Source: Acidilutibacter cellobiosedens
Lineage (GTDB): Bacteria > Bacillota > Clostridia > Tissierellales > Acidilutibacteraceae
Assembly: GCF_004103715.1 (NCBI RefSeq)
Contig: NZ_CP035282.1
Coordinates: 2,966,673 to 3,030,672 of the forward strand
Reading direction: 5' to 3'
DNA length: 64,000 nucleotides
The notes below the pieces were generated by a model. That model was not told where the DNA came from, ran no database searches, and was given only the letters and a program-made list of their open reading frames with translations. The first letter of the stretch is position 1, and every line of letters begins with the position of its first letter. The translations under genes were made by a program, and so were the position numbers. Below are positions 41,174-50,504 of this stretch, in pieces.

Positions 41174-41848
41174 ATGAAAAACAATTACATTATAGGAATA
41201 ATATTAATATTACTCGGTGTTGGATTTCTCGTACAGCGGTTTCTGCCGGGATTCTATTTTAATAACATCATTCATACTTATTGGCCCTTAATCCTTATAA
41301 TTATAGGATTAGTCAAACTTTCGGATAAAAACAGTTCCAAAATCACAGGTATAATAATATTGTTAATAGGGGCTTATTTCCAATCATATAATTTAAATTT
41401 AATACATTTTAGCTTTTGGGATATATTCTGGCCTATTATCTTACTAATCATAGGCTTCAATCTTTTGATACCCAAAATGAGGAATTCAAAAAAATATCAG
41501 GTCGGTGAAGAGAACAGCAAAAGTACTATTGAATCCTTCTGTTTGTTTTCTGGGCTTCATACTTTAAATCAATCTTCATCTTTTAAGGGAGGAAATGTAA
41601 CAGTTTTGTTTGGAGGAGCAGACATCGATTTAAGGGGAGCAAACATTTCAGAAGGAGAAGCTTATTTAGAACTCAATGCTTTCTTTGGAGGGATAGATGT
41701 ATTTGTTCCTGAAAATTGGAGAGTGGAAGTTTCGGGCCTACCTATATTCGGAGGATGGTCCAATAAAACTCCAATAAATTCAGATCCAAATGCTCCTATC
41801 CTTAATATAACATGCTTAGCAGCTTTCGGTGGGATAGAAATAAAATAA
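41174..41848 (+). CDS. LiaF-like membrane protein, cell-wall stress type
   Basis: 224 residues on the plus strand. The N-terminus has about four membrane segments (IIGIILILLGVGFLVQRFL, WPLILIIIGLVKL and two more), then a C-terminal beta-rich domain with LFGGADIDLRG, FFGGIDVFVPENWRVEVSG and LAAFGGIEIK. This is the LiaF C-terminal fold (cell-wall-active antibiotic response). B. subtilis LiaF restrains the LiaRS system, but no sensor pair lies here, so the function is not known. It is convergent with proS. Confidence 0.8.
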   Translation: MKNNYIIGIILILLGVGFLVQRFLPGFYFNNIIHTYWPLILIIIGLVKLSDKNSSKITGIIILLIGAYFQSYNLNLIHFSFWDIFWPIILLIIGFNLLIPKMRNSKKYQVGEENSKSTIESFCLFSGLHTLNQSSSFKGGNVTVLFGGADIDLRGANISEGEAYLELNAFFGGIDVFVPENWRVEVSGLPIFGGWSNKTPINSDPNAPILNITCLAAFGGIEIK

Positions 41849-41898
41849 AAAGAAAGGATTTACTGATAAAAAATATAATCGGTAAATCCTTTTTCTTG
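41849..41898 (+). terminator. Bidirectional terminator between LiaF-like gene and proS
   Basis: The plus strand reads AAAGAAAGGATTTACTGAT, a short A-rich loop, then ATCGGTAAATCCTTTTTCTT. The arms AAAGGATTTAC and GTAAATCCTTT pair. It serves the convergent genes on both strands. Confidence 0.8.
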
Positions 41899-41901
41899 AT
41901 C

Positions 41902-43635
41902 TCATATCTCTTTTATATCTAAATCTTGATTTTTAAATTCTCTCTTTATATTTTCAATTATTTTATCCGTATTTATTTCCATATTGTCCTCTGATGCTCT
42001 TAAAGAATATTCCACTATATTTTCTTTTGCTCTTTTTCCTACAGTAATCCTAATAGGAATGCCTATTAAATCTCTGTCATTGAATTTAACTCCTGCTCTT
42101 TCGTTTCTGTCATCAAGGATCACTTCTAATCCTAATTTATCCAATTCTTTATATATTTTTTCTCCCAGGTCTGTCTGGGACTGATCCTTTACATTAATTA
42201 CTGTAATTATTACGTGATAGGGTGTCACTATTAATGGCCAAATTATCCCTTTATCATCATGACATTGTTCTACAATTGCTGCCGCAGTTCTTGATACTCC
42301 TATTCCATAAGAACCCATATAAAAATACTGTCCTTTTCCGTTTTCATCAAGATAAGTTGCGTTTAAACTTTTACTATATTTAGTACCTAATTGAAATATA
42401 TTCCCAACTTCTATTCCTCTGTCCATTTTTAAATGTTCTCCACACTTAGGGCATAAATCCCCTTCCTTTACAAGAAGAAGATCCTCTACGACTTCTCCCG
42501 AAAAATCCCTGTTATAATTTACATTTCTAAGATGATAGTTTGTTTCGTTTGCTCCTACTACGAAATTTTTCATCTTAGTAATTCTTGAATCCACAAGAAG
42601 CCTTACTCCTTTTTTTAGTCCTATAGGCCCTGAAAATCCCACACAAGCTCCGGTAATTTCTTTTATTACATCTTCATCTGCCAATTCAAGCTCATGTTCT
42701 GCAATACCTAAATAATGGCACAATTTTATTTCATTTAATTCCCTGTCCCCCGGTATCAAAGCAAATACTATTTCATCTTTTGCCTTATAAATTAGTGCCT
42801 TAGCAAAATTACATCCTTCAATTTTCAGAAAAGCCGACACTTCCTCTATGGTCCTTAAATCCGGAGTATAAACTTTTTCAACTTTTTTTTCTTCCTCATC
42901 CTTACATTTTAAGTCATAGGATACCTTAGCCTTCTCGTCTGTTGCCGCATACTCGCAATTATCGCAGTAAGCTATTCTTCCTTCCCCTACTTCCGATAAT
43001 GCAATAAATTCATGAGATTCGTTTCCTCCCATTGCTCCCGAATCTCCCTCTACTATTTTAAATTTCAGCCTAAGCTTTTTAAACACCTTTTCATAGGCAT
43101 CCCACATATTCTGATAGGCTGCCTTCATTCCTTGGAAATCCCTGTCAAAACTATAGGCATCTTTCATTATAAATTCTCTACTTCTTATAAGCCCAAACCT
43201 CGGCCTCTTTTCATCCCTGTATTTTGTTTGTATTTGATACAAATTCAGCGGCAATTGCTTATAAGATTTGATTTCATCTTTTATTAATGCAGTAAAATAT
43301 TCTTCATGAGTAGGCCCAAGGCAAAATTCTCTATTGTTTCTATCCTCTAATTTAAACATCTCAGGTCCATAATTTTCCCATCTTCCGCTTTCCACCCATA
43401 ATTCTTTAGGTTGTATAGCTGACATTAAAAGTTCTTGACAACCGGATTTATCCATTTCTTCTCTGACTATTTTCTCAATTTTTCTTATAACTCTATAGCC
43501 CAAAGGCAAATAGGAATATATTCCGGAAACCAGTTTTCTCATCATACCCGCTCTTAAAAGAAGTTGATGACTTGGTATTTCTGCTTCTGAAGGTATTTCC
43601 CTTAATGTTGGAACATATAATTCAGACATTTTCAT
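41902..43635 (-). CDS. proS: Prolyl-tRNA synthetase, bacterial type with editing domain
   Basis: 577 residues starting [20 protein letters not shown], with AAAGGAG 7 nt upstream; a six-codon extension is rejected. Class II motif 2 is near [19 protein letters not shown], motif 3 is [18 protein letters not shown], and the insertion editing domain spans about 230-400. It is preceded by a T-box with a CCC specifier. Confidence 0.98.
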   Translation of the reverse strand: MKMSELYVPTLREIPSEAEIPSHQLLLRAGMMRKLVSGIYSYLPLGYRVIRKIEKIVREEMDKSGCQELLMSAIQPKELWVESGRWENYGPEMFKLEDRNNREFCLGPTHEEYFTALIKDEIKSYKQLPLNLYQIQTKYRDEKRPRFGLIRSREFIMKDAYSFDRDFQGMKAAYQNMWDAYEKVFKKLRLKFKIVEGDSGAMGGNESHEFIALSEVGEGRIAYCDNCEYAATDEKAKVSYDLKCKDEEEKKVEKVYTPDLRTIEEVSAFLKIEGCNFAKALIYKAKDEIVFALIPGDRELNEIKLCHYLGIAEHELELADEDVIKEITGACVGFSGPIGLKKGVRLLVDSRITKMKNFVVGANETNYHLRNVNYNRDFSGEVVEDLLLVKEGDLCPKCGEHLKMDRGIEVGNIFQLGTKYSKSLNATYLDENGKGQYFYMGSYGIGVSRTAAAIVEQCHDDKGIIWPLIVTPYHVIITVINVKDQSQTDLGEKIYKELDKLGLEVILDDRNERAGVKFNDRDLIGIPIRITVGKRAKENIVEYSLRASEDNMEINTDKIIENIKREFKNQDLDIKEI

Positions 43636-43663
43636 TTTTCTATCTCCTTTCATTTGGTTTAAA

Positions 43664-43870
43664 CTAAAAAAACCTTCATCTCAGGAAGAGACGAAGGTTT
43701 GAAATCCGTGGTACCACTCTAATGGATTTAATTTTTATAAATCCTCTCATAAGTTTTAACGATACTATCGTTCAGACATACTAAATTCTGACTGAAAGCT
43801 CCGGAATGGGTTCGATTCTTAGAGGACTGAAAGTATTTCACCTTTGAACTTTCTCTCTAAAATCATAATC
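43664..43870 (-). promoter_or_regulatory. T-box riboswitch for proS (Pro, specifier CCC)
   Basis: Minus strand: stem I begins near TTAGAGAGAAAG; the specifier is CCC (43810-43808) in CGAACCCATTCC. The T-box AGAGTGGTACCACGG lies at 43706-43720 and the terminator AACCTTCGTCTC ... GATGAAGGTTTTTTT at 43664-43700. It should sense uncharged tRNA-Pro. Confidence 0.95.
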
Positions 43871-43909
43871 ATCTACTATTTTCCTTCAACGCAATATCTT
43901 GTTTTTTTT

Positions 43910-43938
43910 ATAATACTAAAAAAAATTCTCCTTGTCAA
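43910..43938 (-). promoter_or_regulatory. Promoter of the proS T-box transcript
   Basis: Minus strand: -35 TTGACA (43933-43938), 17-nt spacer, -10 TATTAT (43910-43915). It shows that proS is transcribed separately from ispF. Confidence 0.85.
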
Positions 43939-43991
43939 ATAATTTATATTAAATATACTGCTCTCTTTATCCAGAAATTAAATCCTCTGTT

Positions 43992-44468
43992 CTAAATCGG
44001 AATTAACAAACAAACGCTATAAGCGGAAATCCCTTCTTCTCTTCCTTCAAATCCCAAGTATTCAGTAGTCGTAGCCTTAATACCTATATTATCCTCTGAT
44101 ATATTCAATACATGAGATATATTGGCTTTCATTTTATCAATATATGAAGCAAGCTTTGGTCTTTGAGCCACAATAATACAATCCATATTTCCTATTCCAT
44201 ATCCCTTATCTTTAATTATATTATATACCCTTTTCAAAAGAATTAAGCTTGATATATCTTTATATTTCATATCGGTATCAGGAAAATATTTCCCTATATC
44301 TCCCAATGCCAAGGCTCCCAACATGGAATCCATTATAGCATGGATTAATACATCCGCATCTGAATGACCTTTTAAACCTTTTTCATGAGGAATTTCCACT
44401 CCTCCCAATATTAATTTCCTTTCTTCTGTCAGTTGGTGAGCATCATATCCTATTCCTATTCTCATCAT
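43992..44468 (-). CDS. ispF: 2-C-methyl-D-erythritol 2,4-cyclodiphosphate synthase
   Basis: About 158 residues; two adjacent ATGs are possible and the first after GGGTGATA is used. Signature GIGYDAHQL, then [20 protein letters not shown] and [11 protein letters not shown] (zinc Asp and His ligands), and the C-terminal [20 protein letters not shown]. It acts in the MEP isoprenoid route after IspD and IspE. It lies 7 bp after ispD. Confidence 0.97.
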   Translation of the reverse strand: MMRIGIGYDAHQLTEERKLILGGVEIPHEKGLKGHSDADVLIHAIMDSMLGALALGDIGKYFPDTDMKYKDISSLILLKRVYNIIKDKGYGIGNMDCIIVAQRPKLASYIDKMKANISHVLNISEDNIGIKATTTEYLGFEGREEGISAYSVCLLIPI

Positions 44469-44475
44469 TATCACC

Positions 44476-45213
44476 CTATCTGGTACGAAAAATTAAATTT
44501 TTCATATAAATAAAGTCTTTCTCTTTAACTATGGATTCTGCTATTATTAAATCTTCCGGAGTAGTTATTTTTATATTATTGTAATCTCCCATAATCATCT
44601 TTACTTTATATCCCAATCTTTCTACAAGCATACCGTCATCCGTACCTATAAATTGATCCTCTACAGCTTGCCTGTAAGCTTTCATTATAATATCATAAAA
44701 AAAACATTGAGGAGTCTGAGCAGCCCATATAAATCTTCTATCAGGAGTATTTTCTATAATACATTCATCCTTTATCAATTTGATAGTATCCTTAACGGGA
44801 ACTCCTATAATGCAGGCTCCGTTTTCTTCCACTCCCTTTATTCCCGCTTCAATGCTTTCTACTTTTACAAAAGGTCTGGCTCCGTCATGAATAAGAACCA
44901 TATCACATTTTTTATCTAATGCCATTAGCCCATTATATACCGAATCCTGCCTTTCCTTTCCTCCCTTTACAATTTTCATAACCTTTTTAAATCCATATTT
45001 CTTGACTATTTCTCTTCTGCAATATTCTATCTCTTCTTCTCTGCACACTACAACTATTTCATCTACAAATCTGTCTGTTTCAAATTTTTCTATTGCATGA
45101 GCTAATATCGGTTTACTATCTATATGTATAAATTGTTTATTTATTTTACTCCCCATTCTATTGCTCATTCCGGCTGCAGCTATTATGGCCGAAACAAAAT
45201 AGCTTTTATACAT
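44476..45213 (-). CDS. ispD: 2-C-methyl-D-erythritol 4-phosphate cytidylyltransferase
   Basis: 245 residues, slightly longer than usual because of a C-terminal tail. The nucleotide-binding motif is [19 protein letters not shown], with [11 protein letters not shown] and [13 protein letters not shown] further on. It makes CDP-methylerythritol in the MEP route. Coupled with ispF directly downstream; the PIN-TRAM gene upstream is separated by a terminator. Confidence 0.97.
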   Translation of the reverse strand: MYKSYFVSAIIAAAGMSNRMGSKINKQFIHIDSKPILAHAIEKFETDRFVDEIVVVCREEEIEYCRREIVKKYGFKKVMKIVKGGKERQDSVYNGLMALDKKCDMVLIHDGARPFVKVESIEAGIKGVEENGACIIGVPVKDTIKLIKDECIIENTPDRRFIWAAQTPQCFFYDIIMKAYRQAVEDQFIGTDDGMLVERLGYKVKMIMGDYNNIKITTPEDLIIAESIVKEKDFIYMKNLIFRTR

Positions 45214-45297
45214 GGCTCTATCACCTCTTACACATTATAGCATAATAAAATACAACATGAAATATATTTCTACTATCTTACCCCAAAAATAAAAAAA

Positions 45298-45320
45298 TAT
45301 TAGGGTCTATATAGACCCTA
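45298..45320 (-). terminator. Terminator after the PIN-TRAM gene
   Basis: A perfect palindrome TTAGGGTCTATATAGACCCT(AA) followed on the minus strand by TATTTTTTTATTTTT. It overlaps the stop codon of the PIN-TRAM gene. Confidence 0.85.
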
Positions 45321-46415
45321 AACTGCTTTATCTACAAGATATTTGGGCTTTGCAAATATCATCCTACCTGCGGAAGTTTGTAGAACGGATGTAACTAAAA
45401 CACCGACTGTTTCACCTATATGCTTTTTGCCTCCTTCTACAACTATCATAGTTCCGTCATCTAAATACGCTAATCCTTGCCCTGATTCCTTTCCGTCTCT
45501 TATAACCTGAACTATCATTTCTTCTCCCGGCAATACTACAGGTTTAATGGCATTTGCTAATTCATTAATATTTAAAACCTCAATTCCTTGAACCTCTGCT
45601 ACTTTATTAAGGTTATAATCATTTGTTATAACCTTTCCCTTCAAATGTTGAGCAAGCTTTAAAAGTTTTGCATCAACCTCTTGAGCATTGTCTACCTTTT
45701 TATCGTATATAATTACTTCCATATCCAGCTCTTTCTGAATTCTATTTAAAATATCCAATCCTCTTCTTCCTCTATTCCTTTTTAATCCATCTGAAGAATC
45801 AGCTATATGCTGCAATTCTTCCAGCACAAAATCGGGTATTATAAGAGGCCCCTCTATGAACCCTGTCTTACACAGGTCTGCAATTCTGCCGTCAATTATT
45901 ACGCTTGTGTCAAGTATTTTAGCACATGATTTACTTGTTGTTTTAGTTTTTTCTTTTCCTATGTTTTTTCTTAAATTGCTAAATGTGCTAACAAAATCTT
46001 CCCTTTTTCTCGTTGCAACTTTTATACCTAAATACCCAAAAATCAAATAAAGAATTATAGATATTCCTACTCCTAAGTAAGGAATTTTCAGATTATAAAA
46101 AGGTTGACTCAAAAGATACGCTATTATCAATCCCACTATAAGTCCTATGGAACCCATCGCAATATCTGCAGCCGGAATTTTTTGAAGCTCTACCTCTAAG
46201 AATTGAATAAATTTCTCCTCTCCTTTTATAAATTTGGGAGCTAAAAGAAAAAATATGATTCCGAAGATTAAACTTACTCCTATATAAATTACTAAACCCA
46301 CCAAGCCTAAATCAGAAACATCTAATATATTTAGGCTTTTTAAAGCTGCCATAACTCCATATCCAATTAATATTCCTACTATGGTAATAATTCCTTTTAT
46401 AATTTTATCTACCAT
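45318..46415 (-). CDS. Membrane PIN-TRAM domain protein (YacL type)
   Basis: 365 residues. The N-terminal 130 residues hold four predicted membrane helices ([20 protein letters not shown] onwards). A PIN domain follows with [20 protein letters not shown] and a second acidic site near [20 protein letters not shown]; the TRAM-like C-terminus covers about 290-355. It is a putative membrane-bound RNase of the YacL family, adjacent to carD and ispD as in Bacillus. The RNA target is unknown. Confidence 0.9.
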   Translation of the reverse strand: MVDKIIKGIITIVGILIGYGVMAALKSLNILDVSDLGLVGLVIYIGVSLIFGIIFFLLAPKFIKGEEKFIQFLEVELQKIPAADIAMGSIGLIVGLIIAYLLSQPFYNLKIPYLGVGISIILYLIFGYLGIKVATRKREDFVSTFSNLRKNIGKEKTKTTSKSCAKILDTSVIIDGRIADLCKTGFIEGPLIIPDFVLEELQHIADSSDGLKRNRGRRGLDILNRIQKELDMEVIIYDKKVDNAQEVDAKLLKLAQHLKGKVITNDYNLNKVAEVQGIEVLNINELANAIKPVVLPGEEMIVQVIRDGKESGQGLAYLDDGTMIVVEGGKKHIGETVGVLVTSVLQTSAGRMIFAKPKYLVDKAV

Positions 46416-46514
46416 ATAAACTTCACCTCCTCATTTATTATATTTATTTCCATTAAAATAAATTATATAACTCAATTTTAGTGAAAAATGTTTTTTATTA
46501 AAATTAAGTTATAT

Positions 46515-47000
46515 CTAATTTGAAAAATTAACTGCTTCTTCAATTAATTCTTCTGCCTCTTCAGGATCTCTCCCGACTACTAAAACAATTTCACTTATAA
46601 GCATTTGTTTTGCACTATTAAGCATCTTTCTTTCTCCCGTAGACAATCCCTTTTGTTTATCCCTTATCATTAGATTTCTCACAACAGATGCAATTTCAAA
46701 CACATTTCCACTTTTTATTTTATTCATATTAAGCCTATAACGTCTGTTCCAATTTTGAGGCATCTTCGTAATATTTCCTTTAAGAACATTAAAAACTTCT
46801 TTTATTTCCTTATCACTAATAATCTCTCTTATACCTATTTCCTCAATATTGTCTACCGGAATCATCACCCGCATATCTCCTATAGGCATTTTCATAATAT
46901 AGTACTTCCTCTTTTCTCCCAGTATTTCCTTCTCTTCTATTGCGATTATAATTCCAGCACCATGCATAGGATATACTATTTTATCCCCTATATTAAACAT
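46515..47000 (-). CDS. CarD/CdnL family transcription regulator
   Basis: 161 residues. The N-terminal RNA polymerase-interaction domain begins MFNIGDKIVYPMHGAGIIIA, with KYYIMKMPIGDMRVMIPVDN. The C-terminal helical domain has QNWNRRYRLNMNKIKSGNVF and the basic/Trp region for DNA binding. Homologues bind the RNA polymerase beta subunit and stabilise open complexes. The gene diverges from the small plus-strand gene at 47.25 kb and lies before the PIN-TRAM gene. Confidence 0.93.
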   Translation of the reverse strand: MFNIGDKIVYPMHGAGIIIAIEEKEILGEKRKYYIMKMPIGDMRVMIPVDNIEEIGIREIISDKEIKEVFNVLKGNITKMPQNWNRRYRLNMNKIKSGNVFEIASVVRNLMIRDKQKGLSTGERKMLNSAKQMLISEIVLVVGRDPEEAEELIEEAVNFSN

Positions 47001-47183
47001 AGTGACAACCTCCTATTATTAGCTTATTATATTTTTATTATACAGGATTAGGTAATGATTGTCAAATTTTTAATTTTACCACATTACTTATCAATTTGTC
47101 AACTTAATATTTTTTCTTTTTTCATATTTTTTTTCATATCTTTTCTTTTTTAAAAAAATTAATTAATATATTTCAAGAATTAT
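47001..47183. other. AT-rich divergent intergenic region
   Basis: About 180 bp between carD and the promoter of the plus-strand gene, with long T and A runs. It must contain the carD promoter, but I could not assign it confidently. No repeat or gene is visible. Confidence 0.5.
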
Positions 47184-47213
47184 TTGACAACAGCTTGTCT
47201 ACTTAAGTATAAT
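47184..47213 (+). promoter_or_regulatory. Promoter of the 47.25 kb plus-strand gene
   Basis: -35 TTGACA (47184-47189), 18-nt spacer, -10 TATAAT (47208-47213), 40 bp before the start codon. Both hexamers match sigma-A consensus exactly. Confidence 0.85.
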
Positions 47214-47253
47214 GAAATTATAGTATGAATCTTTTTGACTGAGGTGGGATTAT

Positions 47254-47670
47254 ATGGACAGAGCTACAGCAAATAATGATAAAAACGTAACATATTGCGA
47301 TTTTCAATGCAAGGTTGCAGAAGTAATCATCAGGCATAAAAGTATTTTGGATATAATCACTAAGTTAGACGAATGCAATTCACGAATCAACAGGGCAGTA
47401 GTTAAATCTGCCACATCTTGCGGTTGCATTTCCATTAAAGCTTCAAAACAAGAATATGATAAAAATACTCTTGATGAAGTTAGGCAAAGTTTAAAAAACC
47501 ATGTAGAGGGAAATCTGTGTGAAGTTTGCAAAGAAAAAATCGAAGAAGAAATGGGAGAATATATTTTCTACTTGGCTGCTTTATGCGATACTTTAAATAT
47601 AAGCCTAACCGATGTAATAAATACTGAATACAGAAATATAAAAACTTTGGGAATATACAATCTTAAGTAA
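47254..47670 (+). CDS. Conserved clostridial protein, MazG-like C-terminus
   Basis: 138 residues, start behind GAGGTGGGA. All-helical in appearance. The N-terminal half has DFQCKVAEVIIRHKSILDII, then a cysteine-rich turn SCGCISIKA and CEVCKEKIEEEMGEYIFYLA; the end (FYLAALCDTLNISLTDVINT) resembles the MazG-like NTP pyrophosphatase helices. Proteins of this type lie near radA-disA-carD in other Clostridia and, as I recall, are often labelled DUF1573; I cannot check this. It is the only plus-strand gene in this section and is convergent with disA. Function unknown. Confidence 0.75.
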   Translation: MDRATANNDKNVTYCDFQCKVAEVIIRHKSILDIITKLDECNSRINRAVVKSATSCGCISIKASKQEYDKNTLDEVRQSLKNHVEGNLCEVCKEKIEEEMGEYIFYLAALCDTLNISLTDVINTEYRNIKTLGIYNLK

Positions 47671-47699
47671 TGTCATGAAATATTTTACCTAGAATCTAT

Positions 47700-47780
47700 C
47701 TTATAAAGTCTTAGCCGAAATCTCCCAGTTTTAATTGTGGGATGAAGGTTTATAGATATGTGTTCAATGCTATCTTAATG
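47700..47780 (+). other. Gap with a short hairpin after the 47.25 kb gene
   Basis: The segment includes ATCTCCCAGTTTTAATTG then TGGGATGAAGG, in which TCCCA and TGGGA pair. It recalls ends of IS200/IS605 elements but no transposase or second end is present. A remnant is only a guess. Confidence 0.25.
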
Positions 47781-47818
47781 GATTGGTAGCAGTAGTTAGG
47801 AATATCAGAATTAGTATG

Positions 47819-47880
47819 AAAAAGGCTTCTATATAAAATCAAGAAGCCTTTTTTGAAATCCATTTTAGGTCAAGTATAAT
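47819..47880 (+). repeat. Dispersed repeat family, copy C (truncated)
   Basis: Contains the left hairpin AAAAAGGCTTCTATATAAAA ... GAAGCCTTTTTT with a shorter loop and the middle part GAAATCCATTTTAGGTCAAG; the right end with TATGGGTTATAAAA is missing. It lies between the convergent 47.25 kb gene and disA and may serve as their terminator. Confidence 0.75.
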
Positions 47881-47897
47881 TTTATTCTTCCTTACTT

Positions 47898-48977
47898 TTA
47901 TATTATATGTCGTTCTATAAATACTTGATCCTGATACCTTTTAAGTCCCTCTTTTATTATTTTCGCTCTTATTTCTCCTACTCCTTCTGCCAAATCCAAT
48001 TCTGATACAGAAGCTTTTAATATCCGTTGTAAAGATCCGAACATTTTTATCACATTTTCTAAAACTCCCGAAGAAATTCTGGGAATTTTGTTTAATATTC
48101 TATATCCTTTTGGATATATATTCACATCTAATGAATTATTATCGTTATCATAGCCAAAAATCCGAGCAATATTAGATAAATTTAGCAATTCTTCAGAAGA
48201 AAGATTCATTATTTCCTCATTTATTTTCTGATATGATTTTTCTTGATTATGATACCAGTAATCCTTTATTATATTCATCTTATCTTCCTTTACATTGCTC
48301 ATAATCTCTTCCATCTGCATAGTTATAAGTCTTCCTTCATTTCCTAACTCCAATATATATCTTTCAATTTCTTCTTCTATTCTTTCAATCATTTCAACTT
48401 TCTGTATAATCTTTGCTACATCATATACTGTAACCAGATCTTCAAATTCAAGAATAGTCAAATTGTTTATAGCTTGATTAAAGACGGTTTTATACTTTTC
48501 CAAAACTTGTATGGCTTGATTTGCTTTGTTTAGTACTTGATTCGTATCCCTTAAAACATATTTAATATTTCCTTTATATAATGTAATGATGTTCCTTCTT
48601 TGAGACACAGCTACAACTAAGGCTTTAGTTTGCTTAGATACTCTTTCAGCCGTTCTGTGCCTTATACCCGTTTCTTGTGAAAAAATATTTTGATCAGGCA
48701 GCAACTGAACATTAGCATAGAGAATCTTTTTACAATCTGACGATATAATAACCGCACCATCCATCTTTGCCAATTCATAAATATAATATGGAGTATAATC
48801 TTTATCGATAATAAATCCTCCATCTATAATTTTCAAAACGTCCTCTTCATTTCCAATTACAATTAAAGCTCCTGTTTTGGATCTCACAATATTGTCTATT
48901 CCTAATCTCAGTTCTGTACCAGGTGCTAACATTCTAAGAGAATTATATAGTTCTTGCTTTAAATTGTCATTTTTCAT
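47898..48977 (-). CDS. disA: DNA integrity scanning diadenylate cyclase DisA
   Basis: 359 residues. The diadenylate cyclase domain (about 10-145) has AKMDGAVIIS (DGA motif) and GIRHRTAERVSKQTKALVVA (RHR motif). A helical spine and a C-terminal helix-hairpin-helix domain (IPRISSGVLENVIKMFGSLQ and VGEIRAKIIKEGLKR) follow. It makes c-di-AMP and scans DNA. The ATG lies 3 bp after radA, so the two are co-transcribed. Confidence 0.98.
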   Translation of the reverse strand: MKNDNLKQELYNSLRMLAPGTELRLGIDNIVRSKTGALIVIGNEEDVLKIIDGGFIIDKDYTPYYIYELAKMDGAVIISSDCKKILYANVQLLPDQNIFSQETGIRHRTAERVSKQTKALVVAVSQRRNIITLYKGNIKYVLRDTNQVLNKANQAIQVLEKYKTVFNQAINNLTILEFEDLVTVYDVAKIIQKVEMIERIEEEIERYILELGNEGRLITMQMEEIMSNVKEDKMNIIKDYWYHNQEKSYQKINEEIMNLSSEELLNLSNIARIFGYDNDNNSLDVNIYPKGYRILNKIPRISSGVLENVIKMFGSLQRILKASVSELDLAEGVGEIRAKIIKEGLKRYQDQVFIERHII

Positions 48978-48980
48978 AAA

Positions 48981-50351
48981 TTATCCTCCGAAAACCATAT
49001 TCAATCCTTCTTCAACTGAAGATATCCCTATTATTTTTATCCCTTTAACATCTTTTATATCTTTTAAATTGGCCTTTGGAATCAATGCAGTATCAAATCC
49101 CAATTTAGCCGCTTCCTTAACTCTTCTCTCAACAAAGCTTACTGAACGTACTTCTCCTGCCAATCCTACTTCCCCCATAACCACGGTTCCCGGGGATATA
49201 AAAGCGTCTTTATAACTGGACGCAATAGATATAATTATTCCCAGATCCATAGATGGTTCTTTCGATTTTATTCCTCCTGCAATATTAATATACACATCAT
49301 AATTTTGAAGCTTATAGCCCATTTTCTTCTCCAAAACCGCTATCATAAGTATGACTTTATTATAGTCTATTCCCATGGCAACTCTTCGAGGTATTCCAAA
49401 AGGGGTAGAGCTTACAAGAGATTGAACTTCCACAAGCATAGGCCTTGTACCTTCTATACTTGGTACTACTACAGTACCTGATGTGTCCATAGGTCTTCCT
49501 GAAAGAAGAGCTGCAGATGGGTCTTCAATTTCTTCAAGTCCTTTATCTTTCATCTCAAACATTCCTATCTCATTTGTAGAGCCAAATCTATTTTTAACCG
49601 CTCTAAGTATCCTGTAACTATGGTACATCTCCCCCTCAAGATAAAGAACAGTATCTACCATATGTTCCAATACCTTAGGACCCGCAATTGAACCCTCTTT
49701 AGTCACATGGCCCACTATAAAAGTAGCTATGGCTTTTTCCTTGGCTATTTTCATCAACTTATAAGTTGACTCTCTCACCTGGCTAACACTTCCCGGAGCC
49801 GACATAATATCTGAACTATAAACCGTTTGAACGGAATCAATTATGAGTATGTCTGGTAAAATTTTATCTATTCCCTTTTCAATTATGTCCAAATTAGTTT
49901 CGGATATAATATATAGTTCTTGAGAATTTAAATTTAACCTTTCTGCTCTTATTTTTATTTGTTTGAAGGACTCTTCTCCCGATGCATATAAAATCTTTAA
50001 TCCCTTCTTGGACAGTTGATTTGCCATTTGAATTAAAAGAGTGGATTTTCCTATTCCCGGCTCACCTCCTACAAGAATAAGAGAGCCCTTCACTATTCCT
50101 CCTCCGAGAACCCTGTCAAATTCTTCGATCCCTATTTCAATTCTATCCTCTTCATCTATTTCTACATCAATTAGTCTCTCTATCTTTCTTTCAGATATGT
50201 TGTCAAGTGTGTTAATATGTGAAGTTTTTTCTTCCCTTTTTATTACTTCTTCGACAAATGAATTCCATGCATTACATGAAGGACATTTTCCCAACCATCG
50301 AAGAGTTTCATACCCACAATTTTGGCAAACATATTTCGTTTTTAATTTCAC
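48981..50351 (-). CDS. radA: DNA repair protein RadA
   Basis: 456 residues with a GTG start. N-terminal zinc finger CQNCGYETLRWLGKCPSCNA; RecA-like core with GEPGIGKST; the RadA-specific KNRFGSTNEIG; and a C-terminal Lon-like domain (YDVYINIAGGIKSKEPSMDL). In homologous recombination it promotes branch migration. It directly precedes disA and is separated from clpC by a terminator. Confidence 0.98.
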   Translation of the reverse strand: MKLKTKYVCQNCGYETLRWLGKCPSCNAWNSFVEEVIKREEKTSHINTLDNISERKIERLIDVEIDEEDRIEIGIEEFDRVLGGGIVKGSLILVGGEPGIGKSTLLIQMANQLSKKGLKILYASGEESFKQIKIRAERLNLNSQELYIISETNLDIIEKGIDKILPDILIIDSVQTVYSSDIMSAPGSVSQVRESTYKLMKIAKEKAIATFIVGHVTKEGSIAGPKVLEHMVDTVLYLEGEMYHSYRILRAVKNRFGSTNEIGMFEMKDKGLEEIEDPSAALLSGRPMDTSGTVVVPSIEGTRPMLVEVQSLVSSTPFGIPRRVAMGIDYNKVILMIAVLEKKMGYKLQNYDVYINIAGGIKSKEPSMDLGIIISIASSYKDAFISPGTVVMGEVGLAGEVRSVSFVERRVKEAAKLGFDTALIPKANLKDIKDVKGIKIIGISSVEEGLNMVFGG

Positions 50352-50381
50352 AAAATCTCCTCCAATTTTATTTTATCCATT

Positions 50382-50449
50382 ATAAAAAAGGCTTCTGTTA
50401 AAGCATTAATGAATTAAAGAAAATATGATTTTTCTATGGACTATAACAA
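50382..50449 (+). repeat. Dispersed repeat family, copy D (internally deleted)
   Basis: Has the left end AAAAAAGGCTTCTGTTAAAG, CATTAATGAATTAA, and the right end TTTCTATGGACTATAACAAAA, but the central part including the second arm of the left hairpin is missing. The right end joins the U-tract of the clpC terminator. Confidence 0.7.
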
Positions 50450-50495
50450 AAAACAGATACTCCTATTTTAAACAAGATAAAATAGGAATATCTGT
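50447..50495 (-). terminator. Terminator after clpC
   Basis: Minus strand: ACAGATA-TCCTATTTTA pairs with TAAAATAGGA-TATCTGT over about 17 bp, followed by TTTTTTG. Strong and directly after the clpC stop. It ends the ctsR-mcsA-mcsB-clpC operon. Confidence 0.9.
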
Positions 50496-50504
50496 AAAAT
50501 AATT

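Noticed and set aside
47720-47780. Remnant of an IS200/IS605 element
   Set aside because: Only a short TCCCA/TGGGA hairpin is seen; no transposase trace or matching second end.
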